Assembly: GCF_001402915.1 (NCBI RefSeq) | Contig: NZ_CP012945.1 | Span: 682,001 to 746,000, forward strand | Direction of reading: 5' to 3' | DNA: 64,000 bases | Source: Devosia sp. A16 | GTDB taxonomy: Bacteria; Pseudomonadota; Alphaproteobacteria; Rhizobiales; Devosiaceae | In this document: positions 30,887 to 41,042 of the stretch, piece by piece | Layout: every line of letters begins with the position of its first letter | Numbering within the stretch: position 1 is the stretch's first letter | Position numbers and translations under genes: made by a program | Notes under the pieces: generated by a model | What the model saw: only the letters and a program-made list of their open reading frames with translations | Databases searched by the model: none | What the model was told of the DNA's origin: nothing

Positions 30887-33877
30887 GTGACTTCGCCCGA
30901 TCTCCGTCTGAACCTGCTGGGGCCTTTCGAGGCACGGGACCGGGATGGGCGTGTGGTCGAGCTCAGGCTCAAGACGGCACGCCTGCTGCTGGCCTGGCTC
31001 ATGCTCCGCCCGGCGCAAAGCGGCAGTCGCGACGAGATTGCCGCGCTGCTGTGGAGCGAACGGGACGAGGCCCAGGCCCGCCAGAGCCTGCGCCAGACCC
31101 TGGCCGTGCTGCGGCGCGCCCTCGGTGCAGGGGTCGGCGAGGTGCTCGAGGTCGATCGCGAGAAGCTCACACTTGCCGCGGGCGCCGTGCGGTCGGACGT
31201 AGCGGCGCTGCTGGACGCCCGGGCCGACAGCGCCATCGACGATCTCGAACGCGCCGTCGCCCGCTACCGCGGCGAATTCCTCGAGGGCCTGAGCATCCGC
31301 GATCCGGTCGGCCAGCAATGGCTCGAAGCCCGGCGGGCCGAACTCCGCGCCATGGCCACGAGGCGCTTCGAATGGCTGCTGACGGCCTACGATCGGGCCG
31401 GACGACATCGCGATGCCGAACCTGTCGCCTCTCGGCTGCTCGAGATCGACCCCCTCGCCGAGGAAGGGCATCGCGCCTTGATCCGGGTCCATCTGGCCGC
31501 CGGACAGCGGGCGCTGGCCATGCGGCAATACCAGCGCTGTCGCGATATCCTGGCGCGCGAACTGTCGGTCGAGCCGGCAGACGAAACCAAGGCGTTGCTG
31601 CGGGGCACACCCGGGTCGGCGCCGGACCAGCCGGCAACGGTGTCCGTGGTGCGCGAGCAACCGCTCGGCCGGACGCAGCAGGCGCACAACCTGCCCCGTC
31701 AGATGACCTCGCTGGTGGGGCGCGACCGCGAGGTGGAGGACGTTCTGGCGCGCCTCAGCCGCTACAGGCTGGTAACCCTGACCGGGCCCGGCGGAGCGGG
31801 CAAGACCCGCATGGCGGTCGAAACCGGCTTCCGGCTCGCCGGCGGCTACGCCGACGGAATCTGGCTGGTTGAGCTGGCCTCGATTGCCGATCCGCAACTG
31901 GTGGGGGAAGCCCTGTGCGGGGCGCTGGGGGTGCCGGTGGCCGGCGATCGGGCGGCCGTCGAGAGCGCCATCGCCCATCTGCAGCAGCGCCAGGTGCTGC
32001 TGATTCTCGACAATTGCGAGCACCTGGTTGCCGCTTCGGCGAGGCTCATCGAGATGCTGCTCGACGCCTGCCCGTCCGTCTCTATCCTCGTGACCAGCCG
32101 CGAGAGCCTGTCGGTCCCCGGCGAGAGCCTCTATCGGGTGCCCAGCCTCGCTTACCCGGCCCGCACCGAGACGATCAGCCCGGCTGATGCCGCCGCTTAC
32201 AGCGCCGTGCAGCTGTTCGTCGATCGCGCCGCCGCGATGATCGAGGGCTTCGCGCTGGACGACGCCAACGCGACCGCCGTCGCCAGCATCTGCAGGCAGG
32301 TCGACGGCATCCCGCTGGCCATCGAACTGGCGGTGGGGCGCCTGAGGATGATGGGCCCCGAATGGCTGGCCGCCAATCTCAGCGCGTCGTTTCTGACGCT
32401 GCGGCGCTCCGGCCAGGCCGGCCCCAGGCATCACCAGACCCTCAGGGCCATGCTCGACTGGAGCTACGATCTGCTCGAGGTCCGGGAGCAGGTGCTGTTG
32501 CGCAGGCTTGCCGTCTTTGCCGGCGGCTGCTCCCTGGCTTCGGCGATGCAGGTCGCCAGCGGCGCACCGATTGCCGAGGATGAGGTGTTCGACCTCTTGT
32601 CCTCGCTGGTGGAGAAGTCGCTGGTCGCGGTCGATCTGACCGAAGCCGAGCCACGCTACCGGCTGCTCGAGACGACGCGGCGCTATGGTCTCGACAAACA
32701 GGACGAGCTCGGCGAACCGGGCCGGCAGCGGCAGCTCGCCCACTACCTGATCGATCGGTTTACCGAGGCCGGAGAGAGCTGGCCCACCACCCCGACGCTC
32801 ACCTGGCTGGGCCGCTATGAACCCGAACTCGACAATGTGCGCGCCTCGCTCGAGTGGGCCTTCGGACCCGCGGGCGAGGCGGGCCTGGGCGTTGAGCTCG
32901 CGACGCTGAGCCTGAGGCTTTGGGATGAGCTGTCCCTGTTCCGCGAACGCGCGCGCTGGAGCGAACTGGCGATGCAGCGCATCGACGACACCGCGCCTCC
33001 CGCCATCGCGGCGCGCCTCCACCTGTCGCGGACCTCCAACAGCGCGCATGGCGACTCCTCCGGCTTTTCCTATGCCGATCAGGCGGTTCGCCTGTTCCGT
33101 TCCGCCGATCGTCCGCTCGATCTGGGAGAAGCCCTGGGTCGGGCCGGAGCCGCATTGCTGACCATGGAGACCATCGACAAGGCGCTTCCCTATCTCGAGG
33201 ATGCCCTGAAAGTGCTCGAGCCGCTGGGGCCCACCAAGCCGCTTGCCAGTTGCCTGCGCTCCAAGGGGGTGGCGGCGTATCTGGCTGGCGACGTCGCGGC
33301 GGCCCGGACGCTGATCGGCCGGTCGATGGCCGTGTGCCGGACCGTCGGCGATTCCCGCGGCGTCACCAGCGCGCAGATCGCGCTCGCCGAGATGGACTTC
33401 ATTGCCGGCGATGTGGCGAGTGCCATCGAAGGCATCCGGCGCATGCTCGGCGGCACGGACCATAACCGCCGGCAGGCCACCCTCGGCCTCGCCAACCTCG
33501 CCTCCTATCTGCTGTCGGACGGCAAAACGGCCCTGGCGCGCCAGGCGGCCGGCGAAAGCCTGCGCGAGGCGCGAGCCCTCGGCTGGCCGGCGGCCATCGT
33601 GCGCGCCGCAGAACACCTGGCGCTGGTCGCCGCACTTGAAGGCGAGGCCGAGCTTGCCGCCCGGCTGCTCGGCTTCACCGAGGCGTTTTATGCCAAAGGC
33701 AGCGCCAGCCGGGAATGGACCGAGCAGGTCACCCACCAACGCCTGGTGACGGAGCTGTCGATGCGCCTGTCACCGGCGCGCCTCGGCGAAGCGATGGCGG
33801 AGGGCGCCGGCTGGAGCGAGGCGCAGGCCATCGAGGCGGCAAGCGTCGTGGGCCGGGGACCGCACCCGAGGCATTAG
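30887..33877 (+). CDS. AfsR/SARP-type regulator: winged helix, BTAD, NB-ARC ATPase and TPR
   Basis: 996 residues from a GTG. Residues 1-95 resemble the SARP winged helix (LNLLGPFEARDRDGRVVEL; RQSLRQTLAVLRRALG), 100-245 a bacterial transcriptional activation domain (BTAD), and about 265-560 an NB-ARC-type ATPase. Walker A is GPGGAGKT at 300-307 and Walker B LLILDN ends at 376; a GLPLAIELA-like segment (GIPLAIELAVGRLR) lies further on. The remainder is helical TPR-like repeats, the likely signal sensor. Such proteins activate transcription when a ligand or nucleotide opens the ATPase. They are characteristic of actinomycetes but occur in rhizobia. No neighbouring target operon is evident. Confidence 0.85.
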   Translation: MTSPDLRLNLLGPFEARDRDGRVVELRLKTARLLLAWLMLRPAQSGSRDEIAALLWSERDEAQARQSLRQTLAVLRRALGAGVGEVLEVDREKLTLAAGAVRSDVAALLDARADSAIDDLERAVARYRGEFLEGLSIRDPVGQQWLEARRAELRAMATRRFEWLLTAYDRAGRHRDAEPVASRLLEIDPLAEEGHRALIRVHLAAGQRALAMRQYQRCRDILARELSVEPADETKALLRGTPGSAPDQPATVSVVREQPLGRTQQAHNLPRQMTSLVGRDREVEDVLARLSRYRLVTLTGPGGAGKTRMAVETGFRLAGGYADGIWLVELASIADPQLVGEALCGALGVPVAGDRAAVESAIAHLQQRQVLLILDNCEHLVAASARLIEMLLDACPSVSILVTSRESLSVPGESLYRVPSLAYPARTETISPADAAAYSAVQLFVDRAAAMIEGFALDDANATAVASICRQVDGIPLAIELAVGRLRMMGPEWLAANLSASFLTLRRSGQAGPRHHQTLRAMLDWSYDLLEVREQVLLRRLAVFAGGCSLASAMQVASGAPIAEDEVFDLLSSLVEKSLVAVDLTEAEPRYRLLETTRRYGLDKQDELGEPGRQRQLAHYLIDRFTEAGESWPTTPTLTWLGRYEPELDNVRASLEWAFGPAGEAGLGVELATLSLRLWDELSLFRERARWSELAMQRIDDTAPPAIAARLHLSRTSNSAHGDSSGFSYADQAVRLFRSADRPLDLGEALGRAGAALLTMETIDKALPYLEDALKVLEPLGPTKPLASCLRSKGVAAYLAGDVAAARTLIGRSMAVCRTVGDSRGVTSAQIALAEMDFIAGDVASAIEGIRRMLGGTDHNRRQATLGLANLASYLLSDGKTALARQAAGESLREARALGWPAAIVRAAEHLALVAALEGEAELAARLLGFTEAFYAKGSASREWTEQVTHQRLVTELSMRLSPARLGEAMAEGAGWSEAQAIEAASVVGRGPHPRH

Positions 33878-33968
33878 CGCTTTCACGGCCAATGGGCAGT
33901 TCGCGCCCCGCAGGCCGGCGTGCGCCGGCAGCGGGCTTGTCGGCATACCCGCCGCCGCGAGGTCGTTG

Positions 33969-34000
33969 GACGAGGCCGGGCTGCTGCGCCCGGCCTCGTC
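33969..34000 (-). terminator. Strong hairpin after the solute-binding protein gene
   Basis: A perfect 12-bp stem, GACGAGGCCGGG facing CCCGGCCTCGTC, with an 8-base loop, begins 8 bp beyond the stop of the minus-strand gene at 34008. No T-run follows, so it is either an unusual intrinsic terminator or an mRNA 3'-end stabiliser. Confidence 0.55.
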
Positions 34001-34007
34001 GCTGGGG

Positions 34008-35492
34008 CTAGAGCCCGCCGCCACCGTGGATCTTCCGCACCTTGTCGGCGGCGTCCTTGGCGGCCTGTTCCACCGTCATGTTGCCGGTCAGCGCGTTCTG
34101 CAGCATGTCGGGCACGATGATGTTCATGATCTCGGGCGCTTCGGGCAGCGCCGGGAATGGGATGCCGTTGGGCAGCATCGAGGTGGTGACGTCGAGGAAC
34201 TTGATGGTGTCGAGCCGCTCTTTCATCCACTCGGTCTTGAAGCCGTTGACATTGCCCGGGTTGGAGCCGGCCCAGGCCAGCTTCAGCGACCATTCCGGGC
34301 TGGTCCACATGCAGATCAGCGCCTTGGCCGCCGGCTCATCCACCTTGCCGCCCTCGACGAACTCGGACTTGACGATGTGGATGTTGGAGCCGCCGAACAC
34401 CACGGCGCGCTTGCCGCTGGGCCCGGTGGGGATCAGCCCGTAGCGCATGTTCTCGAGCACGGTGTCGGCCACCGCCTTGTCGGCCCCGGTGGCGGCGCCG
34501 GCGAGTTCGACCATCCTCGCATATTCGGAAGGATGCGAGATCATCATCCCCAGCTGCCCCGAAATGAACGGCGCCTGGTTCTCGCCCTGCGTGTTGGTCA
34601 GCGCCGAAACCGGCACAGATTTGTCGCGCACATACATGTCGTAGGAGGCCTGCAGCGAGCGGATGCTCTCGGGGCTGTCGAGCCGCACCTCGCCATAGGT
34701 CGGGTTGGGGTCCGCCTCGTCGAACACCCCGCCGCCATAGCCCCAGAGCTGCGGCATGTAGCGATAGGGGGTGTTGCCGGCGTTCTGCTTGGCGACCAGC
34801 CCATAGCCCGAGATGCCCAGCTTGTCGTGGATCTGCTTGGAATAGCTGACCACGTCGTCCCAGGTGGCGGGCGGGTTGTCCGGGTCGAGCCCGGCCCGCT
34901 TGAAGATGTCGGCGTTCCAGATGAACGCCATGGTCTCGTTATTGGTGGGAATACCGTAGGTCTTGCCGTCCCAGGTCACCGCCTTCATCGCGCCGGGCCA
35001 GAAATCCTCGGGCTTGTAACCCACATCCTCGGGCTTGAGCTCTTCGAGATAGCCCTTGGCGGCGAACTCGGTGCCGCCGAGGATCTGCAGGCGGATTGCC
35101 ATCGGCGCCGAATTGCCGAGCAGCGCAGTGCGGAACTTGTCGAGCAGCTCGTTATAGGTGATGCCCTGCTCGGTGAGTTCGATCCCCGGATAGGTGGCGC
35201 GGAACGCCGCGAAGAAATCGCGGTAATTGTCGCGCATGATCTGCGGATCGGCCTCGAAGATCCCCTGGTACCAGAAGGTCAGCTTGCCCTTGTAGTCGGT
35301 CGGGGTCACCGAGTTGCAGTGCCCGACCGTGTCGAAGGTCTCCGTTCCGGCGATCGAGCGCACATATTCGGGCGACCACTTGCTGATATCGATGCCTTCG
35401 GCGGCCAGCGCCGTCGAGGCCATCAGGCTGCCGGCCAGCGCAGCCGACAGCATGCCGCGCGCGAGCGCACGGCCAAATCCGTGTTCCGACAT
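34008..35492 (-). CDS. Sugar ABC transporter solute-binding protein (family 1), orphan
   Basis: 494 residues. Signal peptide with an Ala-rich h-region and cleavage after LMASTALAA; GGGAGGAA lies just before the ATG. The mature part has features of family 1 extracellular solute-binding proteins (LTFWYQGIF, WDDVVSYSKQIHDKLG, GLIPTGPSGKRAVVFGGSN). It binds a carbohydrate in the periplasm for an importer. No permease genes adjoin it; the complete importer 4 kb away has its own binding protein, so this one may share that channel or act with distant partners. It is divergent from the GntR gene across a palindromic operator. Confidence 0.88.
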   Translation of the reverse strand: MSEHGFGRALARGMLSAALAGSLMASTALAAEGIDISKWSPEYVRSIAGTETFDTVGHCNSVTPTDYKGKLTFWYQGIFEADPQIMRDNYRDFFAAFRATYPGIELTEQGITYNELLDKFRTALLGNSAPMAIRLQILGGTEFAAKGYLEELKPEDVGYKPEDFWPGAMKAVTWDGKTYGIPTNNETMAFIWNADIFKRAGLDPDNPPATWDDVVSYSKQIHDKLGISGYGLVAKQNAGNTPYRYMPQLWGYGGGVFDEADPNPTYGEVRLDSPESIRSLQASYDMYVRDKSVPVSALTNTQGENQAPFISGQLGMMISHPSEYARMVELAGAATGADKAVADTVLENMRYGLIPTGPSGKRAVVFGGSNIHIVKSEFVEGGKVDEPAAKALICMWTSPEWSLKLAWAGSNPGNVNGFKTEWMKERLDTIKFLDVTTSMLPNGIPFPALPEAPEIMNIIVPDMLQNALTGNMTVEQAAKDAADKVRKIHGGGGL

Positions 35493-35600
35493 GAATTCCT
35501 CCCTCCCGTCCGCGACCGACGCCCCTCGCGCCGGTCAGGAACGGCTCTCCGGCAGCCTGCCGGTTACGCGAATTAACGCCGGGATTTCATCACAGGCAAT

Positions 35601-35620
35601 CAGAATTTTGCAAAATTCTG
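35601..35620. promoter_or_regulatory. Perfect 20-bp palindrome, candidate GntR operator
   Basis: CAGAATTTTGCAAAATTCTG is a perfect inverted repeat and unusually A+T-rich for this DNA. It lies between the divergent solute-binding protein gene (start 35492) and the GntR regulator gene (start 35690), where a dimeric FadR/GntR-type protein would be expected to bind. Position allows control of both genes. Confidence 0.75.
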
Positions 35621-35689
35621 CCTCACTATCTGGAAATTGCCGACGGAAACCGGCAAAGCTGCAGTGTCAGCAGCGTCGGAACCGATGAG

Positions 35690-36391
35690 ATGAGTGCATT
35701 CAAGGCCCGCCCGCCCGTGGGCATCGACCCCACCGGGGTGTCGGAGGAAGGGGCCGCGGTTTACGAGCTGATCCGCGACGACATCATCTCGGGCCGGCTC
35801 GAAGCCAATGCGCGGCTGGTGGTGGCCGAACTCTCCGAGCGGCACCGCGCCCCCGCCAATGCGGTGCGCGAGGCGCTGCAGCTGCTGCGCTCGCAGGGTT
35901 TCGTGCTGATCGTCCACAACAAGAGCGCCAGGGTCCGCCCGATCGACCAGGATTTCGTGCGCGACACCTACGAGATCGGCGTCCTGATCGAACCCTCGAT
36001 GGTGCGCTGGTTCGTCGGCATGGCCACCACCGCCGACATCGCCGCGCTGGAACGCATCCAGGATCAGATCGAAGCCAACAACTTCGCCGACCAGGTGCTG
36101 CACGGCGAGCTCGACACCCAGTTTCACAACGTCATGTACGAGCGGCACTACAACCACCTCGCCGCCGAGCTCTGGTGGAAGCACCGCGAGGTGCTGCGGG
36201 CCGTGGCGCGGCGCTACCAGTATACCCTGGTGCGCCAGGCGCAGGTGATGCGCGAACACCGCGAGCTGATCCGGCTGGTCAAGCTCGGCGATGCCGAGAA
36301 GGCCGCCAGCCTGATCGCCGTGCATGTCGATGGGGCCGGCCGGCACGTGCTCGAACAGATGCGGGCTGCCACTTCACGACGCGCCGGCTGA
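35690..36391 (+). CDS. GntR family transcriptional regulator (FadR/FCD subfamily)
   Basis: 233 residues. The N-terminal winged helix-turn-helix spans about 20-85 (VYELIRDDIISGRLEANARLV; VREALQLLRSQGFV), followed by an all-helical FCD effector domain with metal/ligand candidates in DTQFHNVMYERHYN and REHRELIRLVKLGDAEKA. It probably represses the divergent solute-binding gene and the downstream dehydratase genes until a sugar acid binds. The perfect palindrome 70 bp upstream of its start is the likely operator. Confidence 0.92.
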   Translation: MSAFKARPPVGIDPTGVSEEGAAVYELIRDDIISGRLEANARLVVAELSERHRAPANAVREALQLLRSQGFVLIVHNKSARVRPIDQDFVRDTYEIGVLIEPSMVRWFVGMATTADIAALERIQDQIEANNFADQVLHGELDTQFHNVMYERHYNHLAAELWWKHREVLRAVARRYQYTLVRQAQVMREHRELIRLVKLGDAEKAASLIAVHVDGAGRHVLEQMRAATSRRAG

Positions 36392-36459
36392 AGCAGTTTC
36401 GCGAAGCCGGGGGCAAATCCGGCACAGCGTATTCAATGGTTTGAGGGAGCCATTTCATC

Positions 36460-37608
36460 ATGAAGATCACCGGCGTCCGGCCCTGGCTGGTCAAAGCCAG
36501 CACCTCCTACTGGGGCGAGTACCTGTTTGTCGAAGTGACCACCGACGAGGGGATTTCGGGCTGGGGCGAGATCACCTCGACCACCAGGATCGCCAACCGG
36601 GCGCTCGCCGCCATCCTCAGGCAGGTGAGCCACCAGATCGAGGGCGAAGACCCCAGCCGCATCGAGCGGCTGTGGCACAAGCTGTTCCGCAGCTTCACCT
36701 ATATGGGCAGTCGCGGCGCCGCCTGCGAATGCGTCAGCGCCATCGACATCGCGCTGTGGGACATCCGCGGCAAGGTGCTGGGACTGCCGGTCTACGAGCT
36801 CTTGGGCGGCGCGGTGCGCGACGAGATCGCGCTCTATACCCATCCCGACCAGTCGAAGTTCACCTCCGACGAAGCCGTGGTGGCCGAGATCACCGACATC
36901 GTGAAGTCGGGGCATACGGCGCTGAAGTTCGACCCGTTCCCCTATCAGGGCGATCGCGAGCGGCGCGACGGCTATCTCGATGGCATGCTGTCGCGCGCCG
37001 ACGAGAAAAAGGCCGCCGACCTCACCGCGCTGATCCGCCGGACGGCCGGCCCGGAAGTCGAGATCCTGATCGACGCGCATGGCCGCTTCGACGTGCCCAC
37101 CGCCATCCGGCTCTGCCGTTCGCTCGAGGAAGCCGGCCAGATCGACTGGTTCGAAGAGCCGGTGCCGCCCGAGAGCCTCGATGCGCTCAAGCAGGTGCGC
37201 GAAAAGGTCAGCGCCGCCATCTCGGTGGGCGAGCGCGCCCACACCAAGTGGGATTTCGTGCCGATCCTCGAGAACAAGCTCGCCGACTACATCATGCCCG
37301 ACGTCACCTGGACCGGCGGCATCACCGAGATGAAGAAGATCGCCATCCTCGCCGAGGGCTATTACGTGCCGATCTCGCCGCACGATGCGGGCGGGCCGAT
37401 CAACGTGCTGGCCGGCGCCCATGTGATGATGACGGTGCCCAACTTCTACAAGCTCGAAACCTCGCGCTGGGACCTCAGTGGCTACAACGAACTGATGCAC
37501 ACCCGGCTCGACAACTCCAACGGCGCCCTGAAACTCCCCCGCGTCCCCGGCCTCGGCATCGAGATGAACCGGGACTATCTCGAGGATAATGAGATCAGGA
37601 CGGCGTGA
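36460..37608 (+). CDS. Enolase-superfamily sugar-acid dehydratase (mandelate racemase group) no. 1
   Basis: 382 residues. N-terminal capping domain (MKITGVRPWLV), then barrel residues: Lys156 and Asp158 (ALKFDPF), metal ligands around Asp205 (ILIDAHG, with His207), Glu232 (WFEEP) and Glu258 (SVGER), Asp281 and His308 (ISPHDAGG), the His/Asp dyad of the mandelate racemase group. It lies 68 bp after the GntR gene with GAGGGAG ahead of the ATG. Members dehydrate or racemise acid sugars; the substrate is not readable. The partner enzyme of the same family follows. Confidence 0.9.
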   Translation: MKITGVRPWLVKASTSYWGEYLFVEVTTDEGISGWGEITSTTRIANRALAAILRQVSHQIEGEDPSRIERLWHKLFRSFTYMGSRGAACECVSAIDIALWDIRGKVLGLPVYELLGGAVRDEIALYTHPDQSKFTSDEAVVAEITDIVKSGHTALKFDPFPYQGDRERRDGYLDGMLSRADEKKAADLTALIRRTAGPEVEILIDAHGRFDVPTAIRLCRSLEEAGQIDWFEEPVPPESLDALKQVREKVSAAISVGERAHTKWDFVPILENKLADYIMPDVTWTGGITEMKKIAILAEGYYVPISPHDAGGPINVLAGAHVMMTVPNFYKLETSRWDLSGYNELMHTRLDNSNGALKLPRVPGLGIEMNRDYLEDNEIRTA

Positions 37609-37619
37609 GCCCGAAATAC

Positions 37620-37772
37620 CGGCCTCTCCCTGATCCTCCCCCGCGGGGCGGGGGAGGGGAACCGCCGAAGGCGGTGGAGGGGGCGGCAAGAGTCACGGTT
37701 AGTTTGGCTCCCCCCTCCACCAGCTTCGCTGGTCCCCCTCCCCCGCCCCGCGGGGGAGAATCACCGAGAGTT
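37620..37772. repeat. Intergenic palindromic repeat, family A copy 3
   Basis: This repeat fills nearly all of the gap between the two dehydratase genes. It has the family A layout: GATCCTCCCCCGCGG on the left, AACCGCCGAAGGCGGTGGAGG and CCCCCTCCACCAGCTTCGC inside, CCCCGCGGGGGAGAATCACC on the right. The inner segment is the most variable part compared with copy 1. It lies inside an apparent operon, so it must be transcribed and could set mRNA stability between the two genes. Confidence 0.85.
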
Positions 37773-37799
37773 CAGCGCCTACCCCCAGAGGAGCCCCCA

Positions 37800-38975
37800 A
37801 TGAAAATCACCGGCATCGAAACCGTCGTCGTCAACGCCGTGCACCGCAACTGGATCTTCGTGAAGGTGCTGACCGACCAGGCGGGCCTGTGGGGCTGGGG
37901 CGAGGCGACGCTCGAGTGGAAGACCCGGGCCGTGAAAGGCACCATCGACGATCTCGCGCCCTTCCTCATCGGCGAGGATCCGCTGCGCATCGAGCACCTC
38001 GTCAACACCATGACCCGCTTCAGCTTCTGGCCGCTCGGCTCGATCGGGCTCACCGCCGTCTCGGGCATCGAGCAGGCGCTGTGGGACATCAAGGGCAAGG
38101 CGCTGGGCGTGCCGGTGTGGCAATTGCTGGGCGGCCGGGTACGCGACAAGGTGCGCGTCTATACCCACCTGCGCCGCGGCGACAGCTCGGTCCGGGTGCC
38201 CAACACCGACATCTCGCGCTTCTGCGATGCGGTGCAGGAGACGGTGGAGATGGGCTACAACGCCATCAAGCTCGGCTTTGTCCCCTATACCGGCTATGAC
38301 GCGCCCCTGCCCGCCGTGCGCCATGTCGAAAAGCTCGCCGCCGCGGTGCGCGAGCGGGTCGGCGACGGCGTCGAGATCATGACCGATTTCCACGGCCGCC
38401 CGGATTCCCTCGATGCCGCCATCGCCTACATCAAGGCGATCGAGCCGATCAAACCGCTGTTCTGCGAGGAAGTGATCCAGCCCGGCGACACCGCCGCCAT
38501 GGCCGATATCGCCCGCCGCGTCGATTGCCCGCTCGCCACCGGCGAGCGGCTGTTCACCCCGCGCGAATTTCTCGAAGTGGCCCAGACCCGCGCCGTCGCC
38601 TATATCCAGCCCGACCTCGCCCATTGCATGGGCTTTACCGGCGGCCGCAAGATCGCCGCCATTGCCGAGGCCGCGCATATGGGGGTGTGCCCGCACAACC
38701 CGATGGGCCCGGTGGCCGGCGCCGTGGCGCTGCAGTTCGACGCCGCGACCACCAATTTCGTCATCCAGGAAGAAGCGGTCGGCATCGTGCCCTGGTTCGA
38801 GGAGATCTGCTCGAGCTATCCCCTCACCCTGGTGGACGGCGCCTGGCCGATCCCCGAGGCCCCCGGCCTCGGCATCGAGATCGACGAGAAAGCGGCGGCC
38901 CGCCACCCCTTCGCCCAGGAGGTGATCCCGGCGACGGAGTCGGTGCTGGCCGACGGGCGCATCGCCAACTGGTAG
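37800..38975 (+). CDS. Enolase-superfamily sugar-acid dehydratase (D-galactonate dehydratase-like) no. 2
   Basis: 391 residues from ATG 37800 with GAGGAG upstream; a longer reading from 37605 would run across the repeat. Barrel motifs: Lys157 (AIKLGF), Asp196 with His198 (MTDFHGR), Glu223/224, Glu249 (TGERLF), Asp272 and His299 (CPHNPMGP). The CPHNPMGP segment is the pattern of galactonate-type dehydratases. It would convert an aldonate to a 2-keto-3-deoxy sugar acid in the cytoplasm. No 2-keto-3-deoxygluconate kinase or aldolase gene of the known types is visible, so downstream steps are elsewhere. It converges on the BadF kinase gene. Confidence 0.9.
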   Translation: MKITGIETVVVNAVHRNWIFVKVLTDQAGLWGWGEATLEWKTRAVKGTIDDLAPFLIGEDPLRIEHLVNTMTRFSFWPLGSIGLTAVSGIEQALWDIKGKALGVPVWQLLGGRVRDKVRVYTHLRRGDSSVRVPNTDISRFCDAVQETVEMGYNAIKLGFVPYTGYDAPLPAVRHVEKLAAAVRERVGDGVEIMTDFHGRPDSLDAAIAYIKAIEPIKPLFCEEVIQPGDTAAMADIARRVDCPLATGERLFTPREFLEVAQTRAVAYIQPDLAHCMGFTGGRKIAAIAEAAHMGVCPHNPMGPVAGAVALQFDAATTNFVIQEEAVGIVPWFEEICSSYPLTLVDGAWPIPEAPGLGIEIDEKAAARHPFAQEVIPATESVLADGRIANW

Positions 38976-39023
38976 TGGCCGAGCGGCCGAGGCGGTAGGC
39001 CCCCGGATACCTTGCCCCCGCCG

Positions 39024-39931
39024 TTACCTCGATAGCCGCGCCAGCGCGCAGGCGCCTTCCACCGGCTTGCCGGTGAACAGATGCGCGGTGAGGTGCGGCG
39101 CGGTTTCCCCGAGGCCGGCGACGAAGGCGGCCCAGAGGCTCGGCTGTTCGACGATCACGCTGCCGCCCGCCACGACATGGCTGGCCCCGGCGCCGCGCCG
39201 GTCGAGCAAAGCGGCGAGTTCGGCGAGCATCTGGCCGCCCTCGCGGATCACCGCCTGGGCCAGCCGTGAACCGCGTTCGGCCGCCGCGAAGACGGCCACT
39301 GCATGCACCCCGACCTCGGCGGCGGTGCGCAACTGCCCCAGCGTGCTGCCGAGCCGCGGCACTGCTTTGACCTCGAGCGAGGCGAGGATGGCGGCGGCGA
39401 GCGGTTCGGTGGCATCGCCACCGCGGTCGAAATGCAGCGCCACCGCGCGCACCGCCTGCCGCACCAGCGCCGCGGCGCTGCCCTCGTCGCCGACGATCCA
39501 GCCCCAGCCGCCCGCGACCAGCATGCGATCGGGGGCCGGCCGGCAGACGGCAATCGAGCCGGTGCCGGCGACGACGCCGATCTGTCCGGGAAAGCCCAGC
39601 GCCAGCGGCATCAGTTCGGCATCGTTCACCACCGCAACCCTGGCGCCGGTGCGCGCCGCCACGGCGCTCTCGAACGCCTTGCATTCCTCGGCGTCGTCGC
39701 AGCCGTGCGCGCCGATGCCGATGGCGGCGACGGGCGCCCCGCCGGCAAGCTGGCCGACCAGCCCGAGCAGCGCCTCGGCATCCTCGTTCCAGTCGCGCCG
39801 GCGCCAGCTCGCGCTTGCGACGATCAGGTCGCGCTCGGCGCCCCCGTCATCGGGGAGCGCCCGAAGGTGCGTCTTGGTCCCGCCGATATCGATGCCGATC
39901 GATAGCGGGGTGAGGAGAGAATGAGGAGAAC

Positions 39932-39935
<4 letters not shown>
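39024..39935 (-). CDS. BadF/BadG-type sugar kinase (N-acetylglucosamine kinase-like)
   Basis: 303 residues. The ASKHA phosphate-1 loop is GIDIGGTKTH near the start; the adenosine motifs include VVAGTGSIAV and GWGWIVGDEGS. The size and motifs match the BadF/BadG/BcrA family of sugar kinases, some of which phosphorylate amino sugars. It overlaps the ABC ATPase gene by ATGA and ends the importer operon, so it probably phosphorylates the imported sugar. A SIS-domain protein on the opposite strand would fit an amino-sugar pathway. Confidence 0.85.
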
Positions 39936-41032
<1,097 letters not shown>

Positions 41033-41042
41033 TATTGCTCCT

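Noticed and set aside
30701-33739. A 1012-codon open frame on the minus strand
   Set aside because: It lies antisense to the AfsR/SARP-type gene, whose domains and motifs are unmistakable. The antisense product has no domain and low-complexity composition.
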